Source: Ceratorhiza oryzae-sativae
Lineage: Eukaryota > Basidiomycota > Agaricomycetes > Cantharellales > Ceratobasidiaceae
DNA length: 64,000 nt
Reading direction: 5' to 3'
Assembly (NCBI GenBank): GCA_030998015.1
Contig: JARWMV010000016.1
Coordinates: forward strand, 124,001 to 188,000
The notes beneath the pieces are model-generated. The model was given only the letters and a program-made list of their open reading frames with translations. It did no database searches and was not told the DNA's origin. Positions 1-10,200 of the stretch are shown here, piece after piece; position 1 is the stretch's first letter, and each line of letters begins with the position of its first letter. A program made the translations under genes and the position numbers.

Positions 1-1606
1 CCACCTCACCACCCTCATTACATCCATCCTCAGCCACTTGCAGTTGCCCCGAGGCCTGTGGAAGTTCCCCGTGCTACCATCGTCGAGGTTACGGAAAGAG
101 CTCCTCAACCTGACCAACCCCCTCCACCACCAGAGCGTCCTGTATCCCAGAGGTCCTTGGCACCTTCACGACACACCACCAGCTTGAAACAGACTGTTGC
201 TCAAAAGCCTTACCCGAACTCGAAGCCGGCAGAGCTCAGAAGGGTCAGTGGGAGCACTCAATCCGTTCAAGCGTTGACTCTTGGCGTGGGGCAAGAGCCC
301 AAGGTCGCTTCGACTTTCAACTTGATTGAAACATCAATTCTAGCGCCAGGGGCGTCTCGTGCACATCGGACAGACCTTGTTCGGAGTGCCACTGTCCCTA
401 GTCGATCGGAGGCTGGTGGACCTGTTGTTAGGTGCGATCATCATAGAAATTCTGAACAGCTTGTTCCGCGCGTGGAGTCACCTGGACGGGCACCCACTAC
501 AAGACATTCAGTGATTGGAATCCAGCCTTTCGTGCGTGATACAGTAGGACAAGACAATGACGAAAACGAGGACCAAGTTCAGGTCGACGAGGACGCGGAT
601 GGTGAACAGTGTGAGGACGATGGGGATGGAGAAAAAGAGGAGGAGGAGGAGGAAGGAAAACATTTTTCTACTCTTTCTGACGAGGATTTAGCGGTGCGTC
701 GATCAAATTTGTGGGCTAGTGCGACAACTCACGCCCGTCTTAGTTTGTGAGTGGCTACGTGGGCCACCATCCAGGAGTAGAGCTAAAAATACTCTGCGAG
801 AAACTTTTGTTACGGCGGCAAGTCTCGGTTTCTCCATGCCAGCTCCTTCGACAGATGTTTGACAATCGGGTTGATTTAAAGCAAATGGCAAGTGTGGCAC
901 ATACCACAAGCTGACCTCTTTTGATAATCATAATCTAGGACGAGGGATGGCCCAAGGAGGATCACCTGGTGCGCCGCAGGTATGCCTATACGATCGGGAG
1001 GTATCCCTACTGTGAGATTGTTTTTATCGCACAATTTAACTTGGATGTCTCCTACGGATGGGCCATTCCCGGTCGCGTTCGTCGAAGTTCATCTCGCTCT
1101 CACAAGTAGGTTCAAACTAGTAGCATCATCATAGTCGCGAAACTGATAGAATTCTAGCTTCACTATTTCATTTGCTATATCTAGCAACGGAATCTTGACC
1201 TCGACCGCGTCTGAAAAGGTTGGACGCCCGACCTACGGGAACGTCATACGCCGCACCATGGAACAAGAGAACAGATTGTTGTTCGTCCTGAGTAAATATC
1301 AAGTTGAGGACTTTGACCAACTCAAACTCATGTTCAAGAACCGGTGCGACGGATATCTCAGAACTCGAGAATTGAGCTAACCCGTTGAGCAGGAGTATGA
1401 AATATGTCTTTATACCTGTTCAATGTCCCGATTATGATGTGGTCAAGCTGGCTAGAGCATGGGTTGAACAAGAGGTTCAAGAACAAGAGACGGAGCTTGG
1501 AGCGGTAAAAGACGTTGCGGCAGCGAAAGATATCGTCAAGCATGCCATCAAGTCGATCACGAGGGAGCAAGCAAAACAGTGGTTCAAAAAGTGCCACTAT
1601 ATCTAG
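1..1606 (+). CDS. DDE-transposase-derived gene 1, catalytically dead (5' end outside window)
   Basis: The window opens inside this gene. I read exons 1-718, 781-893, 939-1105, 1185-1343 and 1393-1606; intron phases agree at every junction and no stop interrupts the frame before TAG at 1604. The first exon is Pro-rich (PPHHPHY; PPPPPERP) and ends in a Glu run. The 781-893 exon resembles the second helix-turn-helix of fungal Tc1/mariner-like transposases. The 939 exon (IGRYPYCEIVFIAQFN) aligns with the usual 'QLVFVDES' strand, and the last exon ends ITREQAKQWFKKCHYI, like the 'ITPEDARGWFRHCGY' tail of that family. The three catalytic acids are gone: VFIAQ for VFVDE, FVLSK for VLDN, and CPDYDVVK for SPDYNPIE. 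Its layout matches the next gene, so the two look like tandem paralogues. Function unknown; an exapted DNA-binding protein is inference. Exon borders are my reading of splice sites. Confidence 0.6.
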
Positions 1607-1831
1607 GGTTCCGATATCTCGTTCGAGGCGACACTAGGTTCATCTAATGTCTTGATTATGTATACTTTATTTTTGATTCTGTTGCATAGGATAAGGCATA
1701 GTAATGGACAGCGATTTGTAAATGAAATTGAAATCAAATGGAAGGTGCGGGATCTATCTCTATTTGGACCGAGCCTCACTCGACGTCATCTGACCCCTGA
1801 GTGTTCACCAAGACGATCAAACCCGACGACC

Positions 1832-3356
1832 ATGGCAGGTCAGCAACCAGTTCCTCAGCATTCGACCTGCCCTGACCTTCCGCACATCATCATGCGGATG
1901 GTAGCCCTTGGATATCACCCATACACGATCGCTGCGTGCACTGGTTTCTCCGAATTCTCGATTCACGAGACAATAATGGCATTTCACGCGGCTGGATACA
2001 CTATATCTCAGCCTCCTGTCCCGCCCCATTATCTTTGGCCGCCTCCACCATCTGGACATTACGGAGTCTGCCCGTATCAGCTAGTGGCACCGGCACCATC
2101 ACCTGGATCCACCCCATCGTGTGCTTGGCCACCAATGAACCCCTATCCTCGTCCTTTGAATGAGTCGCAGAATCCTCCCGTTCCAGCTCAGCCAATACCT
2201 GCGCTCTTGCCGCGTGTCAAATGGGCGCCCGTCAAACGTTCGAGTTTGGGAGATTTGGATTACGTGCTTGTGCCTGGGAGATATGGGATGCCTTGGGTCT
2301 CGAACCCTGCGCAGCCGGATGGTACTATTGTGGAGAAGAGTTCTGATGATGGAGCCTTAGCTGTGTCGGTGATCGACTTGGATGATATTTCGGTTAATGC
2401 GTCGACTTTTTCAACAGTTATTTCTGCGAATGATATCAAGGCAGGTCGATATATTACAGTATAATTGCCCATGGGTTGATGTTTCTCTTAGGCTCTTGTG
2501 AACTATGTCCAAATGTGTCCCAACGCAACGCTGGGTGACTTGCATGGAGTTTTGAACCAACGTCTTGTCCGTGTGGCCAAGTTCAAGCTGTATAGGACTC
2601 TGCACCAAGCAGGTGTCAAAGTCATCAAAGTCGGTCTGATATCCAACTCGTGGGACTTGAACTGAGGAGTATCTAGGACAACCCAAACGAGGCAAACGAG
2701 CAAGAGCACGAGGAATATGCGGTTCGCGTTGGAGAGTTTGAGCCCGAGCAGCTTGTATTCGTTGGACAGTTTGCGTGCCATCTTCAGTATGGATGGTCGT
2801 ATTTAGGGCGAAGCCGTCGTACCAAGACTCAGCGGTATGCACCCGAAATAGATACGTCGCGTTCAATTGACAAGTCGACACAGGTTCATCGTGTGCTTTA
2901 TGCTTTCGATCGAGGGCATTATTGGAGTTCGTATCTGGAGTGAATCTATGGATGAGAATGTGGTTGAGGCGTTTGTGGAATATGGGCTTCAGTGGATGCA
3001 GGTGTTTCCATCTTCGAGGTCGGTGCTCGCCTTGGATCGCGGAGCCGTATCGGACGAGGGTCGGGTTCTCAGGGGTATCGACGCGTGGTATGCACTGGAT
3101 TCAATCACGCACGTTGGATCGTGGGACTCACTTAGGGATCAGCGGGATCAGGCATCTATTCGTGCCAGCTGCTTCTGCCGATTACAATCCGACCAGACAG
3201 GCAATAGTGCAGATCAACGAGAATGTTGCGAATGTCAGGATCAAGTTGGGTGAGGCGGAGGGCAAGGACCAGGCGGAGGGGATTTTGCACCAGGAGGTAT
3301 TTAATGTTCAAAAGGAGCAGGTGGAAGTGTGGTTTCGCGAGTGTGGGTGTACATAG
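1832..3356 (+). CDS. DDE-transposase-derived gene 2, catalytically dead
   Basis: Exons 1832-2458, 2492-2629, 2677-2834, 2884-3074 and 3136-3356 join into 445 codons with matching phases and no internal stop. ATG 1832 starts MAGQQPVPQ. Residues about 15-55 (LPHIIMRMVALGYHPYTIAA, then GFSEFSIHETI) resemble the first transposase HTH. A Pro-rich linker follows, then a second HTH (ALVNYVQMCPNATLGDLHGV) and a DDE-fold region (EFEPEQLVFVGQFAC; FVEYGLQWMQVFPSSRSVLA). The tail EQVEVWFRECGCT is the family's C-terminus. The first catalytic Asp is Gly/Gln (VFVGQ) and the last acid is Arg (ADYNPTR); the middle Asp (LALDRG) remains. It lies 225 bp after gene 1 on the same strand. No terminal inverted repeats were found around the pair, so it does not look like a mobile copy. 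The 33-nt intron at 2459-2491 is the weakest junction. Confidence 0.62.
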
Positions 3357-3583
3357 TGCTGGTTCTCTTTTGGAATAGTAGAGTTGGGCGGATTAAGTGA
3401 AGGCGGCATCACCTGACAGCTGATGAGAGATAAGATAACGATATCGGCCGCGGCTGCCGAGGGGATACGTCAGTCGAAGTTTGGTGTTGTATAGATCTAG
3501 GACTCCACTCCCGATCTCCGCCAAACTTGTTTCTTCTCTTTCGACCACAACCACCACTTAGTTTTTTGTATTTTTTTGTGAAT

Positions 3584-4476
3584 ATGTTCTCTGCTGTTGG
3601 TGCTGCCCGCGCTGCTATGAGGCAGCGTGCGATTGTCGCCGCCGTCCCGAAGAGAGGATATCATGAGAAGGTCATTTCACATTATGAGAAGCCGAGGAAC
3701 GTGAGTTGGTCATGTCTGGACGATGGGGGCATCAGCACTGACGTGGCCCAGGTTGGCTCGATGAACAAGTCGGACGCTGATGTCGGTACTGGGTTGGTTG
3801 GGGCACCTGCGTAAGTAGGGCTCTCTCCACGAACCCGACTGGCTGGCTGATGTGCGACATGTTCCAGGTGCGGCGACGTGATGAAGCTTCAAATCCGTGT
3901 CGACGAGCAGTGAGTACCAAGTTTTCATTTTCGCTCTTGGTCATGTTCTCGGTATGCGGAAATGCTTTGCACATGGCTCCATCCGCATGCCCGACTTCCT
4001 AAACCTCGCTCCGAAAGCTGACCAAACGATCGCCCAGTGGGATCATTTCGGACGTCAAATTCAAAACGTTTGGATGCGGCTCGGCCATTGCGTCGTCGTC
4101 GTACATGACCGAACGAGTCAAGGGCCTGAGCCTGGAAGAGGCCGGGCAGATCAAGAATACAGAAATTGCGCGCGAGCTGAGCTTGCCGCCTGTCAAACTT
4201 CATTGTTCGAGTGAGTCTCTTTCTCCGACGTGTGGATAGCTTGGGGATGACGAGCGGGGGACCTAGTGCTCGCCGAGGATGCTATCCGGTCTGCGATTCG
4301 TGATTATCGGACCAAACGATCCAAGATGGTGAATCCGCAAAAGTCTGGTAAGCGGATCACGTCATCTGGGTTTCCCATGTCATGGCTGACAACGGATCAT
4401 TGCAGGCTTTATTGATGTTTCTCAAAGCGCGGCGACGGGTGAGACTGTTGCGACTGCGCATCCGGGTCAGGCCTGA
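3584..4476 (+). CDS. ISU1: Mitochondrial iron-sulfur cluster assembly scaffold (ISCU/IscU family)
   Basis: Six exons (3584-3700, 3752-3810, 3868-3909, 4038-4210, 4267-4347, 4406-4476) total 543 nt, giving 180 residues. The N-terminus (MFSAVGAARAAMRQRAIVAA) is basic and amphipathic, as expected of a mitochondrial presequence. The scaffold core follows: YHEKVISHYEKPRN, DVGTGLVGAPACGDVMKL, TFGCGSAIASSS and LPPVKLHCSMLAEDAI. The three conserved Cys are in PACGD, FGCGS and LHCSM, and LPPVK is the Hsp70 (Ssq1) docking motif. In the known pathway Nfs1-Isd11 delivers sulfur to this scaffold, where [2Fe-2S] clusters are built and then handed on with Ssq1/Jac1. The last exon adds about 30 Ser/Ala/Thr-rich residues beyond the usual end. 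All introns are GT-AG and about 50-130 nt. This is the safest gene identification in the window. Confidence 0.96.
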
Positions 4477-5535
4477 GGTTAGCCGAGTGGACTTTGTGTG
4501 CGTGTTTCGGTAGCCGGGATTGTATTTTCCCTGCCTAGGATTGTGTTGATATCGTGGAGGCTATTCGTTTGATGACTTGCATTTATGTTTTTCTCTCGTT
4601 TCTCGTTCTTTCTTTGATTCGGCAATTGTGATAGTAACATGATGATGCAATGCAATGCAATTCAATGAGGTGGCTCTGAGCAAATTATATTTGTGCATGC
4701 GATGGCGAGTGGGGCTTGATGGGTGTCTGGTATCTGATGGTGAGTTGGGAATGTTGGGCGTTCGATTGCGCTGGTTCCAGAACTCAATGAGATTGAACCG
4801 AATTGCATAAAATTTGACGGCGCTTGCTGAGGGATTCGCAGGCGATGGGCGGGTGTCAGGGTGTTGGAAGGTGCGGCAATCAACACAGACATTGACAAAC
4901 ACGTCCAGCTCAGCGCCGGAACACCCCTGGGCGACAACTCGAGTTGCAGCCAAGTGAGTAGTGGAGCGAGCGGTGGGGGGTTCATTCAGTGACTGGCATT
5001 ATGCAATTCAGGGTCCAATAAGCGTTGACGGTGTGTGTGGATCGCCTGGTGTCCGACTCACTCCCGACGCCGACAGCACCTAATATCGTTCGGGATTTAT
5101 TTTGATCCCTTGTCTCGCTAGGCAATATCGTCCTGCTTGACGACACTCTCTCGACTATCATTCTACGGTACGTCTCGTTGGCTGTGTTGGGCGGTGGCAA
5201 CCGTGTTCCGGATCGCTTACTCGTGTGGTTTTGTCCGTGTGCCCGTCTGGTAGCGGTCGTCTGCCCTCTTGTGACACCATTTTCGATTGATTTTGACGAC
5301 GACTGGTTGTCGCCCACCCGCAAGGTACGAGGCTGTTCTCGCTCCTTCGAGCATCCACTCACGCTCCCATCGCCAATCCCAGGTCAATCCCAACGTATTG
5401 GTAAGCTACTCCAGGACCGACGCGCGTACGCTCTTCAGCGATGATTAACCTCGAACCTCCACTTTTTGCACTAAGCGCTCGCCTGGACGTATATCAAGCC
5501 CCCTCTCTGTCTGAGCTTCGAGCATCGCCTCTGAC
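4477..5535. other. Intergenic: 3' region of ISU1 and upstream region of the next gene
   Basis: No convincing coding region. Minus-strand open frames at 4561-5362 have no recognisable motif and overlap one another. The stretch likely holds the ISU1 3' UTR and the promoter and 5' UTR of the gene starting at 5536; pyrimidine-rich tracts near 5450-5530 suit a fungal promoter or 5' UTR. Confidence 0.5.
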
Positions 5536-7052
5536 ATGGCCGAGCTGGAACCCCGTTTCCCTGGGTTTGTGCCGATGCCCCCGCCGTTTATGCGCGAGGG
5601 ACACAACGCGGACGAGCCGATCATGATTGGTTCGTCGGACGACGAGGGCGAGGGTGATGGGCGCCCGGTTGGTCCCGGACGGGCAACGATTGCGGAGCAG
5701 CGGGCAAGGCTACATCATAATCGGACGGGTAAGTGGTATTCATGTTCGTGTCGCAAGAGTGCTGCGATCGCATAGCTGGATGCTCGTTGAGCATCCATCT
5801 ATTCGGACCGCCCACTCTCCCCGTTTTGGACAATGCGTTTGGCTGGATTTGGGTAAATTGGGGTCGGCCGGGTTGGATGACGTGGGGCTTGGTGCTTTGC
5901 GATGCTCGTTTCACCCTTCTTGGATCTAACATTGTTCTGCGTGCCACAGGTACGCCGATCCCACGCATACTCGAGCACGGTCTCCGCATCATGTCTCCAC
6001 CCCCACCTCTGCCAGTACACCACCCTCCATGGATCCGTCGACCGGACTGGCCGCATCCGGGCCAACACCCTCAATCAATCCACGAACGGCTGGCAAACCT
6101 GGGTGTCGTACGCTCGCCCGAGGCATGGCGTCGGCTCTTGGGCCACGAACACGTCGGGCGGATTCTCGGCTTCATATTCCCCGGCTTGGCGGACCAACCG
6201 CAGCGGCAGCAAGAGCAGCCACAACAGGTCGAATACGACGTGCGCATGACCCACTCGCGTGCGAAGCCCAGGCTTGGGTTCACGTTTGATTTTGCGCCCG
6301 ACGAGGAGGAGGAAGGCGGCGGTGCGGCCGAGTCGACGACTAAGGCCGGACCGGTGCGCACGAGGACGACGATTGTGATTCCGGATTCGCCACCAGTCGA
6401 GCCTGTGGATCGCAAGGGCAAGGGACGCGCCAGGACTCCGCCCGAGGTGGCAGAGGTGCTGGATCTCGAGTCGGGCGAGTGGGCCGAGTCGGTGTCGGGT
6501 CCGAGCACGTCGGCGTCGGCGTCGACGTCGTCGCCCACACCTCGCAAGCGCCGCGCGGTCGAGACGATTGAGATTTTGTCGGATGACGACGAGGGAAGCG
6601 GAGACGAGTTGGTTCCGGTCCAAGGGTCGATTCTGGTGTGTGCGTCGTGTCGGCGACCGTTGCGGATGGGAGGCGGCCGGCTGTGGGCTCTTCGGTGTGG
6701 GCATATGATCGATTCGCGGTGTTATCGACGGTTGGGCGAGCGCCCCATTGTTCAAGAAGAGGCGCCTATTCCGGCGGTTGTAGCTCCAGTCGCTGAGCCT
6801 GCAGCTTTGAGAGCGACAAAGCGCCGTCGGGTTAGTGGAGGAGGGGGGAGAAAGGGAAAGGGAAAACCCAAGGCCAGGCCAGAGCCGGTAGCCGCTCCAA
6901 CAGTGGTCGAGCCGTATCAGGCCGAGACGCTCGAGTGGACGTGTCCGGTGCATCGGTGTGGGCGCGCACATTGGAGCGAGCGGATGGTGACGGCTGGAAA
7001 GAGCGCCTGGCAGCCGATGAAGGAGACTGGAGCGATCGGGGTGTTTGTGTGA
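5536..7052 (+). CDS. Ser/Pro-rich protein with RING-like zinc finger
   Basis: Two exons (5536-5728 and 5950-7052) join in phase to 431 residues; the 221-nt intron has GTAAGT and CACAG borders. The N-terminal half is disordered, Pro-rich and acidic (IMIGSSDDEGEGDG; DFAPDEEEEGGG). The middle contains IEILSDDDEGS, a SUMO-interaction-like acidic hydrophobic patch. The C-terminal part has a spread Cys/His array: CASCRRPLRMGGG, LRCGHMIDSRCYRRL, then a basic linker (RKGKGKPKAR) and WTCPVHRCGRAHWSE. The spacing resembles a RING finger with a long insertion between metal ligands. An E3 ubiquitin or SUMO-targeted ligase role is inference. Basic runs (PRKRRAVE; TKRRRVSGG) could be nuclear localisation signals. 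G+C is high and codon choice strongly biased, as in host core genes. Confidence 0.75.
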
Positions 7053-7340
7053 TCCTCCTGTGCGTCTCTCCTTTTTACTTTTATATCTTGGAGCGGAGAG
7101 TGCGGTAATTTTTTTTATGAACGTGAAGGAATAGTCTGTTTATTATTCATTTCTGTGATCCCAGCCTCGACTGCATTTGTGTAAAACAAGTATAATTTAT
7201 GCTCGAGTCAACTCGTCTTTTTATTACCGAGATTGGTCTTTTGTTTGTCACTTGTGGAATTCTAGGAAATCGAAGGCGCCTGGCCGACTTGCGCCACATG
7301 CGATGGGCCTTCTTATCTTTGGTTCTCGACTACTACACGC

Positions 7341-9835
7341 ATGGCATGCAGCTCGCTTGGGTATTTAGAGCGTGTCCAGGATGCGGTCCAAGCCAGTCTG
7401 CCCAGCATGCGAGGCGCCGTTCAGCTGTTGGCCGGCGCTGCGGGCGTGGCTGCCCAGCTCGCCCAACTCGACAGCGTGCCCGGCCTGCCGAGTCCTGCCC
7501 AACTCGCTTCGGCGCTTGCTTCTGGCCCTCCCGCGGGCGCTCGGCTCACACCCCGCGTTCCGCTCTCGACAAACGACAACGTCTCGGTCCCGCTTCATTC
7601 GGTTCAGCTCTTGCATCCGCCGCCTGTCGCTGGATCTGCAGCATGTACCGTCCAGTTGCTGAGCTATGCTTTTGGCGACGGAAGCTATGATCGTCCGGCG
7701 GTCGTTCCGTATTCCCCGCCGGTTGGGTGTGGAGACGCTGGCTGGGGGAGTGTCGTTGGCAATTTGACGGTTTATTCGTGAGTTTCCTTGGTCTTGTGTC
7801 GGGAAGGGGCGGATTGAACTAGGCAGTAGGAATGGGACGCAGTATGATCGGTTGAGCGTGAGTCGTCTGTATCGCATGGTCGAATAAGATTCATTTTAGC
7901 TTGGACAATCAGTCGGTCTATCTCGACCATGTCGAAAGTGAGTCGACATTCAGATCAACTCGGTGTGTAATATTGACCCGAGGCGAATGCATCAAGTCTG
8001 GCGCCACTCGAGTGCCGAGCCTGCCAAGACTGGAACCGTATGGACTGCGCTCAAGGATCTGACGCCTTATTCTGCGCTGCTCACAAAGAACGGGACACTG
8101 TTGATGGACTTTAGTAATATCGTGTCCAAGGATTTGTGGGTGTCTTTCTCTTGCGTGATTGGGGTGGGGCTCGAGTTGTTTCATGACAGGGGCTTGGATG
8201 GAGTGTTTTATGTTACGTTGACGGCGACGTTTTACGCTGGTCCTACGCCGAGCATTGACGTTCCCCCAGCCAAGATGGTGCTTCCGCTGAGCAATCTTTC
8301 GCCCAACCACGCCAATTATTTCTCGATCTCGGATAGTGCGGTTGGTGGGACCACACCTATCAGCGTTCCGGCCAACACGGCCGAGGCTGTAGTCGAGGTG
8401 TATTGCAGTGGGAACGGAGCAGAAGAGTTTTGGTACCTGAGTACGTGTATTTGTTTTCGCATGGCGAGGACAGGCTGAGAGGGCATCGTCTGTAAAGATA
8501 CGCCAGACGAGATTGTCGATTATTTCTCGCCAGATGCGGGGCTGGCGGCAAAGGGGCCGTTTAGAGAAGTTCAGGTGCTGGTGGATGGAAAATTGGCTGG
8601 GGTCGTTTGGCCGTTTCCGGTGATCTACACGGGTCAGCATCGGGTTTGCTCAGTCGTGCGAGTTCTCATCTGTGAATTTAGGAGGCATCACGCCTACGAA
8701 TTGGCGCCCTCTGACGTCGTATGGGGCGTACAACCAGCCGAGCTATTTTGTAAGTTGAGGCGTTTGCCCATCTGTCCCTTTTAACTCGGGATACTAGGTC
8801 GATATTACACCATTTCTACCTACGCTGACCGACTCGAAACCTCATAACATTACTCTCGCCGTCGCAGGACAGGGTCTCTCACCTCTGCGTTCGATCAACT
8901 CGAACTGGTTCGTCTCTGGCAACGTCCGTCTCACGACCGGGCCTACTTTAGCGCGCACGACGGGCACAATCAAGTCCTATTCGGCCGATCCGTTTGTTAG
9001 TCCGACCGTTCAAGGTTCAGCCAGTGATGGAAACAATACGATGCAAGCTACTATCCGTGCCGCCAGGAAGATCCATGTCGAATCCGAGTTGGTTGTGGGT
9101 GGAAAGAAGAAGAGTGTAGTGTTTGAGCAGGAGTTGAAGTACGAGAATGGGCAGAGGTATCAGAATGACGGATGGGTTCAGGTGAGGTTTTGGGCTGCTT
9201 CTTTGAGATTCGAGTGTTGATGGATGGTATGATCTAGTGGGGCACGCAGTTGACGGCTGGGTATACGAAATCGTCGGTCAACGGCAAGGTCGCGCTGCTT
9301 GATACATTTTTGTATCCGCTCTCGGTCTTTTCAAACTATACACTGTATTCTATGCAATTTGGTAGGCGCCTTGTGATTGTTCGCTATCTTTACACTCATT
9401 ATCGCGCTATCCAGGCGCGTATGGCTCGGCCATCAACCAAACGTTTACTCGCGCACTCCTTCCACCGTCAGGACGAGCCCATACCATTCTTTGGACCAGC
9501 CAAGCCCAGGGCTGGGTCGGAATGGACGACGCTCCAGGCTTGAGGCATGCTATCAACGGCACGGGCGAGACGATCCAGTCATTTGCGTATGGAGATATAG
9601 GTGGGGAGGTGAGTTTCTAGATCTTCGAATAAAATGAGAGGAGAATCCTGATCTGGGAAACGCATAGACGTATTTGAGAAAAAGCCACGCAAAGAATGAC
9701 TGGTGGGCGGAGGATGTTGTCTGGGGCAGTTTGGCAAAGAGAAATCCGCCCGTTCCGAAAAAGGACATTTTACCTAGTGGTGGGACTGGGTTTAAGAGGA
9801 ACTTGGGAGGCAGGTTTCGTCAGATTGGCCTCTAG
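7341..9835 (+). CDS. Peptide-N4-asparagine amidase A-like protein (PNGase A family)
   Basis: Multi-exon gene. Readable exon segments carry the PNGase A family pattern in order: RVPLSTNDNVSVPLHSVQLL, SYAFGDGSYDRP, NGTQYDRLS, YLDHVEIWRHSSAEPAKTGT, GLDGVFYVTLTATFYAG, LPLSNLSPNHANYFSIS, EVYCSGNGAEEFWYL, KGPFREVQVLVDGKLAGVVW, GGITPTNWRPL and DITPFLPTLTDSKPHNITL. It ends FRQIGL-TAG at 9833-9835. PNGase A-type enzymes cleave intact N-glycans from glycopeptides and act in the secretory pathway or outside the cell. I could not see a signal peptide after the ATG at 7341, so an upstream first exon is likely and the start is uncertain. About nine introns of 45-60 nt separate the blocks, and no disabling lesion was found. 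The copia element starts 65 bp after the stop codon. Confidence 0.82.
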
Positions 9836-9899
9836 GTATGCTGTGTACGCCTGATTCATCTATGTGTTTGACTAGTCAACTGTGAGGTCAAATTCGTTT

Positions 9900-10187
9900 T
9901 GTTGAATTTACAATCATATGCGTGTATGTATGCGCATATTTGTTTCTGTTTCCTATCCCCCTCTCTTATATTGTGCGCGAGTTTCGCGGGAAACCTCCTT
10001 TTCCTTAGTTCTCTACCTTCGTAGTCGAGCTAAGGTATTGTAGTTTTCATCTCTACTCCTGTATTCTATTCACACTGTACTCTGTAGTACGATTTGTATC
10101 TTAGGTACAGTATATATAGTTCTCTACCTTCGTAGTCGAGCTAAGTACGATTTGTATCTTAGCCACAAGTTACCTCCCTGCGTGAGA
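9900..10187 (+). repeat. 5' LTR of the copia element
   Basis: 288 bp. A TATA box (TATATATAG) lies at about 10111-10119. Two blocks occur twice inside the LTR: a hairpin block, with outer arms CTTAG/CTAAG around inner CTAC-CTTC-GTAG, at about 10006-10035 and 10118-10146; and GTACGATTTGTATCTTAG at about 10088 and 10145. The second hairpin lies between the TATA box and the expected transcription start. Confidence 0.95.
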
Positions 10188-10200
10188 GGTTATGAGCCCC
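10188..10200 (+). promoter_or_regulatory. Primer-binding site, half-tRNA initiator-Met type
   Basis: GGTTATGAGCCCC directly follows the 5' LTR. It is the reverse complement of the anticodon stem-loop of eukaryotic initiator tRNA-Met (GGGCTCATAACC), not of a tRNA 3' end. Drosophila copia uses such an internal, cleaved tRNA-iMet primer. The gag-pol ATG (10192-10194) is inside this site. Confidence 0.75.

Noticed and set aside
4561..5362. Overlapping minus-strand ORFs between ISU1 and the RING-like gene
   Set aside because: No family signature, no consistent frame, and they overlap each other.
6075..6971. Long minus-strand open frame (298 codons) opposite the RING-like gene
   Set aside because: High-G+C antisense shadow; Arg/Ser/Thr-rich with no motif, while the plus strand has a coherent zinc-finger protein.
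7918..8640. Minus-strand 240-codon frame over the amidase gene
   Set aside because: No motif and antisense to PNGase A family blocks.
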